NCBI GenBank assembly: GCA_035545275.1
Contig: DASZYT010000023.1
Location: 1 to 25,722, forward strand
Direction: 5' to 3'
Source: DASZYT01 sp035545275
GTDB lineage: Bacteria > Patescibacteriota > Saccharimonadia > Saccharimonadales > UBA4665
DNA length: 25,722 bases
The translations under genes and the position numbers were made by a program. Below the pieces are notes generated by a model. The model made no database searches, had not been told where the DNA came from, and saw only the letters and a list, made by a program, of their open reading frames with translations. Positions 22,259-25,722 of this stretch are shown in pieces; the first letter of the stretch is position 1, and each line of letters begins with the position of its first letter.

Positions 22259-23323
22259 GACATAAATGTGCACGGCGTAGGCAGCAAAATCATCCGTGAT
22301 GACACCGCCACTCACCGTTACAGTGCGTGATTCACCATAGACACTGGCAGATGGGGCCGAGCCAAAACCACTGAGTGTAATAGCGGCCCCATTAGTGGCC
22401 GTGGATGACATATTAAGTACAATGGCATACTTTTTGCCACCGGAATTGCGCCAGCAGGCTTCGAGCGGGGTGGATACGTTTACACTCATCCCGCCGGGGT
22501 TAATGGTATCTATAAGAACACTCGACAGCGCAGTAAGGGTGGTGTTTTGGGTTGTCATCTCGGTAACGACATTACTCGGTGTGGCATCGAACGAAAACGG
22601 ATTGAATGCTTCCGGGAAATAAATAATACCGCGGGCGCCATGGACGATGGCGTCCCACACTTCCGCCCGAAACTGATCTGGTGTTACGCCCGGCGCACTG
22701 GGATCAGCCGTGAGGTTTTGGTCACTGGTTTCGATGAAGGCAAACTGTGGTCGACCGCTGGACAAGCCTGTTAATTTATCAATCGCCTGGCCCACCCAGT
22801 TCAAATGAGTGGGTTGGTTCCAGCCCGTTACGGGATAAATATCATTTGATACCCAGTCGGCAGCAGCGATATAACTTTGATAGGTGGCATCGCTGACTGT
22901 CGTGCCGTTATCACTTGTCTGCTTTTGTAGCACTACGCCACCGGAAAAATTAATGAAAACCGGCCGGCTAGCGTCCGTACTTTTCAAGGAATTGTAGGTC
23001 GCCTGCAGCGTTGCAGGATCGGTGTTACCTTTATCGGCTTCGTCGGGCTGCGTCCATGCTACCAGCAAGCTTTCGGCACTATCATCCGCCGGGTTTGGTC
23101 TGGCGGTACGTAGCATGTACAGGCCGTTCTGGTTAGCGCCTGTGGTCCAGCTATCGATGGTTGTGCCTTGCGGAACCCGGGCAACGGCGTTGCAGCCACG
23201 GCCTTTCCAGGTTGCAAAACTGCTCGGCTGCTGCGAATCAACCCCAATCAGAAAAGGTACACTGTTGCCACTTCCAGAAACGGAATGTACGCTTTGTTGC
23301 AATCGTCGTGTAAATCCGCTCAT
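22253..23323 (-). CDS. Glycoside-hydrolase-like protein (probable clan-A TIM barrel)
   Basis: I do not recognise a named family, but the 356 residues read like a TIM-barrel glycosidase with a C-terminal beta-sandwich. A WTQPDEAD motif (90-97, Glu95) has the place of a strand-4 acid/base and FAFIETSD (195-201, Glu198) that of a strand-7 nucleophile. VHGARGIIYFPEAFNPF follows as strand 8. The last 70 or so residues form the strand-rich domain usual in such enzymes. It opens MSGFTRRLQQ, nearly the same as the neighbouring 770-residue protein. No signal peptide or membrane helix is present, so export by the Sec route is not expected. It ends 127 nt before rpsB, which has a separate promoter. Confidence 0.6.
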   Translation of the reverse strand: MSGFTRRLQQSVHSVSGSGNSVPFLIGVDSQQPSSFATWKGRGCNAVARVPQGTTIDSWTTGANQNGLYMLRTARPNPADDSAESLLVAWTQPDEADKGNTDPATLQATYNSLKSTDASRPVFINFSGGVVLQKQTSDNGTTVSDATYQSYIAAADWVSNDIYPVTGWNQPTHLNWVGQAIDKLTGLSSGRPQFAFIETSDQNLTADPSAPGVTPDQFRAEVWDAIVHGARGIIYFPEAFNPFSFDATPSNVVTEMTTQNTTLTALSSVLIDTINPGGMSVNVSTPLEACWRNSGGKKYAIVLNMSSTATNGAAITLSGFGSAPSASVYGESRTVTVSGGVITDDFAAYAVHIYVL

Positions 23324-23346
23324 GCCTTGTACTATTCCGTCCTTTA

Positions 23347-25659
23347 CTAGGCGAACACTTGGTCTTTGGTCTTGCTGCTGCCATCCCAGTAGGCAGTGTA
23401 GTTATCGTCGTAAACATTTGTGCCGTCGTGCGACAGTTTAGAGCCGTCGAGCGACGCGTTCCAGAACCGGCCATATACCGCACCGTACTGCATGTACGGC
23501 CCTATCCGGTTGCCGGACAGCAACCCATCGGCGTGACCGGCACTATCGACCGAGCCGTGGAAAGCGAAGACGCCATCGTTACAGTAGTTGTAGCGCATCA
23601 GCAAGTTGGTTACCGTCTGGCTGGAGGAGAATGCACCCATCTGGATCATGCCACCATTGATGAAGTTGTATCCGGTGGCTATGCCGTAGGTTTCATACTG
23701 TGTCCAATCCGTTCCCGCCGTTTGCGCGACAGACTTGGGCGTGCCCATGGTGCAATACTCGATGGTGTAATCATTGCTGGAGGAAGCCGCAATCTGCATG
23801 TGGTCTGAGTGCGTGTGGCTGGAGCCGGAGGAAGTGGCCCAGAAGAACACGTTGCCGTGTAGCCACGAATAGCCGATGTAGGCACCATGGCCGGACTTCA
23901 TGATATCGATTGAGCCGTGTAGGTTGCAGCGCAACAGATAGGGCGAACCAGTGGAAGTAAACATTGATTCAAACCCATAGCCCGATGGGTACGGCGCCAC
24001 GTTGTTGCCCGATTTACCATTGCCATCTATCTCGCAATCAATAAACTTCGCCACGTTTCCTGCACCCGAACACGTAATAAAGTAGTTCCCTGTTTTATTG
24101 CGACTACCATCATTGGATTTGATGTAGCACTGGATAAATTGCACTCCGGTAGCCGAGACAGTGATACGATCGGCACGGATGATTTGCCTGAAGTAGGTAG
24201 CGTTGTTGGTAGAAAACGTGACGTCGCCGCTCAAATTGTTACCAGAGTAATTCGTAAGATCCGACATCTGGACATTACGGCCCAGACCGCTGTCGTAAAC
24301 CGCAAACGGGCCGGTGTTGACTGCGGACCGATACCCCGCAAAGGTACCTGCCCCGAATTCACCGTTGTTGGTGCCGCTGGAGTTTGTATCGCTGCCACTA
24401 CCGCTGGCCGCTGGCGTGATGCTATTGCTCGGGCTGCTGGCTGGGCCAGTACCTGCGCCATTGGTGGCCGTAACTGTAAAGGTGTAGCTCGTGCCATTGG
24501 TAAGCCCGCTCACGATAGCTGACGTCACACCGCCACTACTTGCCGTGACGTTACCCGGGTTGGAGGTAACGATATAGCTAGTAATCGGCGAACCACCGTT
24601 GCTAGCCGGCGCCGTCCATGACACATTGGCCTGTGTATCGCCGGCCGTGGCACTCACGCCAGTTGGTGCCCCAGGTGCGCTATAAGCAGATGGTGTTACG
24701 CTGTTAGACGGCAGGCTGGCCGCGCTCGTGCCAATCGCATTGAGTGCCTGCACCGTAAACGTCTGCGCAGCATTGTTGAGGCCGGTAAAGGTGTAGCTGG
24801 TAGCAGTCGGATCGAATATCGTGACGCTCGCCACTGTGTTATCAGAAGAAGTAATTCTGTAGCCGGTCAGCGGACTGCCGCCATTGCCACCGGCGGCCCA
24901 CAAGATAGTTACCTGGCCGCTACCGGCATTACTCGCAGTGACATTCCACGGCGCCGCCGGTGTGCGCGCGGCTGGTACGGAGGTATCGGTGGTTACTAAG
25001 AACCGGTCCCACCGACTGCCACCATCATCATCATTGCTGCCAAACCACGACCGCAACCCTACGTACGTCCCTGTCAGGTCCGTCTTGTCCTGAGCGGTGA
25101 GCGTGTACGATTGTCGCTGTACACCGTCCACATAGACGATTACCTGATTGGGTGTGAATAGAGCAGCCACACTATAGCCGTTGCCGTTTATTAGGCCCGC
25201 GGCATCATCTTCCTGCAGCCAGGTAGTAGAACCACTTGCCCGCTTGGAGATGGCAATGCGGTCATAGTTACCGGGGCTCTCGTTTAATTGGATATTCATA
25301 TAAGAGCTGCCGTCACTGCTCACGAACAGGCTGAGACCCGTGTTGGCACTACCGGCTGACAGATACATATCGCAAAATATCGTGCCAGAGGTGCGTGCCA
25401 CTGGCAGTACTGCTACCGCCGGAGACTCAGTACCACCGGCAGCGCTCAAAGCTACCGTGTCGCTGGTAATTTCCCACGTCGGCATACTACCTATCAAGGC
25501 CGTACCGTACATGCTCCATGGGTGGGAGCTAAAGCCAGTTCCTGAGTCGCTTGAACCAATGCTCCCATCTGCGCGGTCGAAATTATCCTGCGCAACTATA
25601 TTGTTGTTCGCTGGAGGTTGTTCAATTCCCTGCTGCAGCCGTCTCGCAAACCCGCTCAC
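23347..25659 (-). CDS. Large multidomain surface- or tailspike-like protein (LamG-like, 2x FN3, beta-helix)
   Basis: The 770 residues split into a MSGFARRLQQ tag, a concanavalin/LamG-like domain (about 24-225, with DNFDRADGSIG and VIVYVDGVQRQSYTL), two fibronectin type III domains (about 233-325 and 328-417) and a Ser/Gly/Asn linker (418-434). A right-handed beta-helix region follows to the end, with regular IQCYIKS, FIDCEID, LLRCNLHG and IEYCTMG turns. The start is GTG at 25659 with AAGGAGG 4 nt before it. No signal peptide is visible. Such a mix suits carbohydrate binding or processing, as in adhesins or phage tailspikes. The tag shared with the next gene suggests a common delivery or assembly route. 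Function unproven. Confidence 0.75.
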   Translation of the reverse strand: MSGFARRLQQGIEQPPANNNIVAQDNFDRADGSIGSSDSGTGFSSHPWSMYGTALIGSMPTWEITSDTVALSAAGGTESPAVAVLPVARTSGTIFCDMYLSAGSANTGLSLFVSSDGSSYMNIQLNESPGNYDRIAISKRASGSTTWLQEDDAAGLINGNGYSVAALFTPNQVIVYVDGVQRQSYTLTAQDKTDLTGTYVGLRSWFGSNDDDGGSRWDRFLVTTDTSVPAARTPAAPWNVTASNAGSGQVTILWAAGGNGGSPLTGYRITSSDNTVASVTIFDPTATSYTFTGLNNAAQTFTVQALNAIGTSAASLPSNSVTPSAYSAPGAPTGVSATAGDTQANVSWTAPASNGGSPITSYIVTSNPGNVTASSGGVTSAIVSGLTNGTSYTFTVTATNGAGTGPASSPSNSITPAASGSGSDTNSSGTNNGEFGAGTFAGYRSAVNTGPFAVYDSGLGRNVQMSDLTNYSGNNLSGDVTFSTNNATYFRQIIRADRITVSATGVQFIQCYIKSNDGSRNKTGNYFITCSGAGNVAKFIDCEIDGNGKSGNNVAPYPSGYGFESMFTSTGSPYLLRCNLHGSIDIMKSGHGAYIGYSWLHGNVFFWATSSGSSHTHSDHMQIAASSSNDYTIEYCTMGTPKSVAQTAGTDWTQYETYGIATGYNFINGGMIQMGAFSSSQTVTNLLMRYNYCNDGVFAFHGSVDSAGHADGLLSGNRIGPYMQYGAVYGRFWNASLDGSKLSHDGTNVYDDNYTAYWDGSSKTKDQVFA

Positions 25660-25668
25660 AGCTCCTCC

Positions 25669-25722
25669 TTACCACCATTGCCACGGTGGTGGCGTATAAG
25701 TTGGGCGCGGCCAACCGCTCAT
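25669..25722 (-). CDS. Short Pro/Trp-rich frame at the window edge (partial or tiny peptide)
   Basis: From the last three bases of the window a frame reads MSGWPRPTYTPPPWQWW and stops at 25669, nine bases before the GTG of the large surface-like gene. Its stop overlaps that gene's ribosome-binding site, so translation would be coupled. It may be a complete 17-residue peptide starting with MSG like the next two proteins, or the end of a longer gene beyond the edge. The window cannot decide. Confidence 0.35.
   Translation of the reverse strand: MSGWPRPTYTPPPWQWW

Overview
The window looks like a chromosomal segment of a Candidate Phyla Radiation bacterium, most likely Candidatus Saccharibacteria (TM7). 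The reasons are compact families (198-residue EF-Ts, short HPF, 420-residue ProRS without the usual editing insertion), a class I lysyl-tRNA synthetase, many short Lys-rich termini, and a heliorhodopsin-family protein, a family reported mainly from monoderm prokaryotes. TGA acts as a normal stop (the RumA-family gene and the ABC ATPase gene end in TGA), so the Gracilibacteria/SR1 code does not apply. The lineage is inferred from gene content, not from a search. All genes but one lie on the minus strand, so the layout below reads right to left in the direction of transcription.

Right end (25.7-22.25 kb): a tiny Pro/Trp-rich ORF cut by the window edge, then two large accessory proteins. One has a LamG-like, two FN3 and a right-handed beta-helix region; the other resembles a clan-A glycoside hydrolase. 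Both start with the same MSGF-x-RRLQQ tag and neither has a signal peptide. Next comes a core block: rpsB, tsf, frr, rseP, a CPBP-family intramembrane protease, proS, greA and class I lysS. This links translation, membrane proteolysis and transcript elongation.

Middle (14.3-8.8 kb): a secreted bactofilin-like membrane protein, a small zincin-type metallopeptidase, a candidate small RNA with its own promoter and terminator, a flavin reductase, a small membrane protein, an MscS channel, a DUF427 protein and a two-gene ABC-2 exporter.

Left (8.65-2.8 kb): msrA, then the most striking gene, a heliorhodopsin homologue in which the retinal-binding lysine is Gln and the counterion glutamate is Gly. 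A HAD phosphatase, a RumA-family RNA methyltransferase, a membrane protein and a stand-alone PD-(D/E)XK nuclease with four cysteines follow in tight or overlapping order. One unrecognised gene is divergent from serS across a perfect palindrome. The left edge holds serS, a long nested inverted-repeat spacer, hpf, and the N-terminal part of secA.

Two themes recur. Many starts sit only 6-9 nt downstream of a -10 hexamer with no usable Shine-Dalgarno, suggesting leaderless mRNAs. Several spacers are packed with hairpins and share a repeat. One such hairpin-rich stretch interrupts the permease-msrA junction with a 34-bp duplication. No tRNA, rRNA, CRISPR array or transposase was seen.
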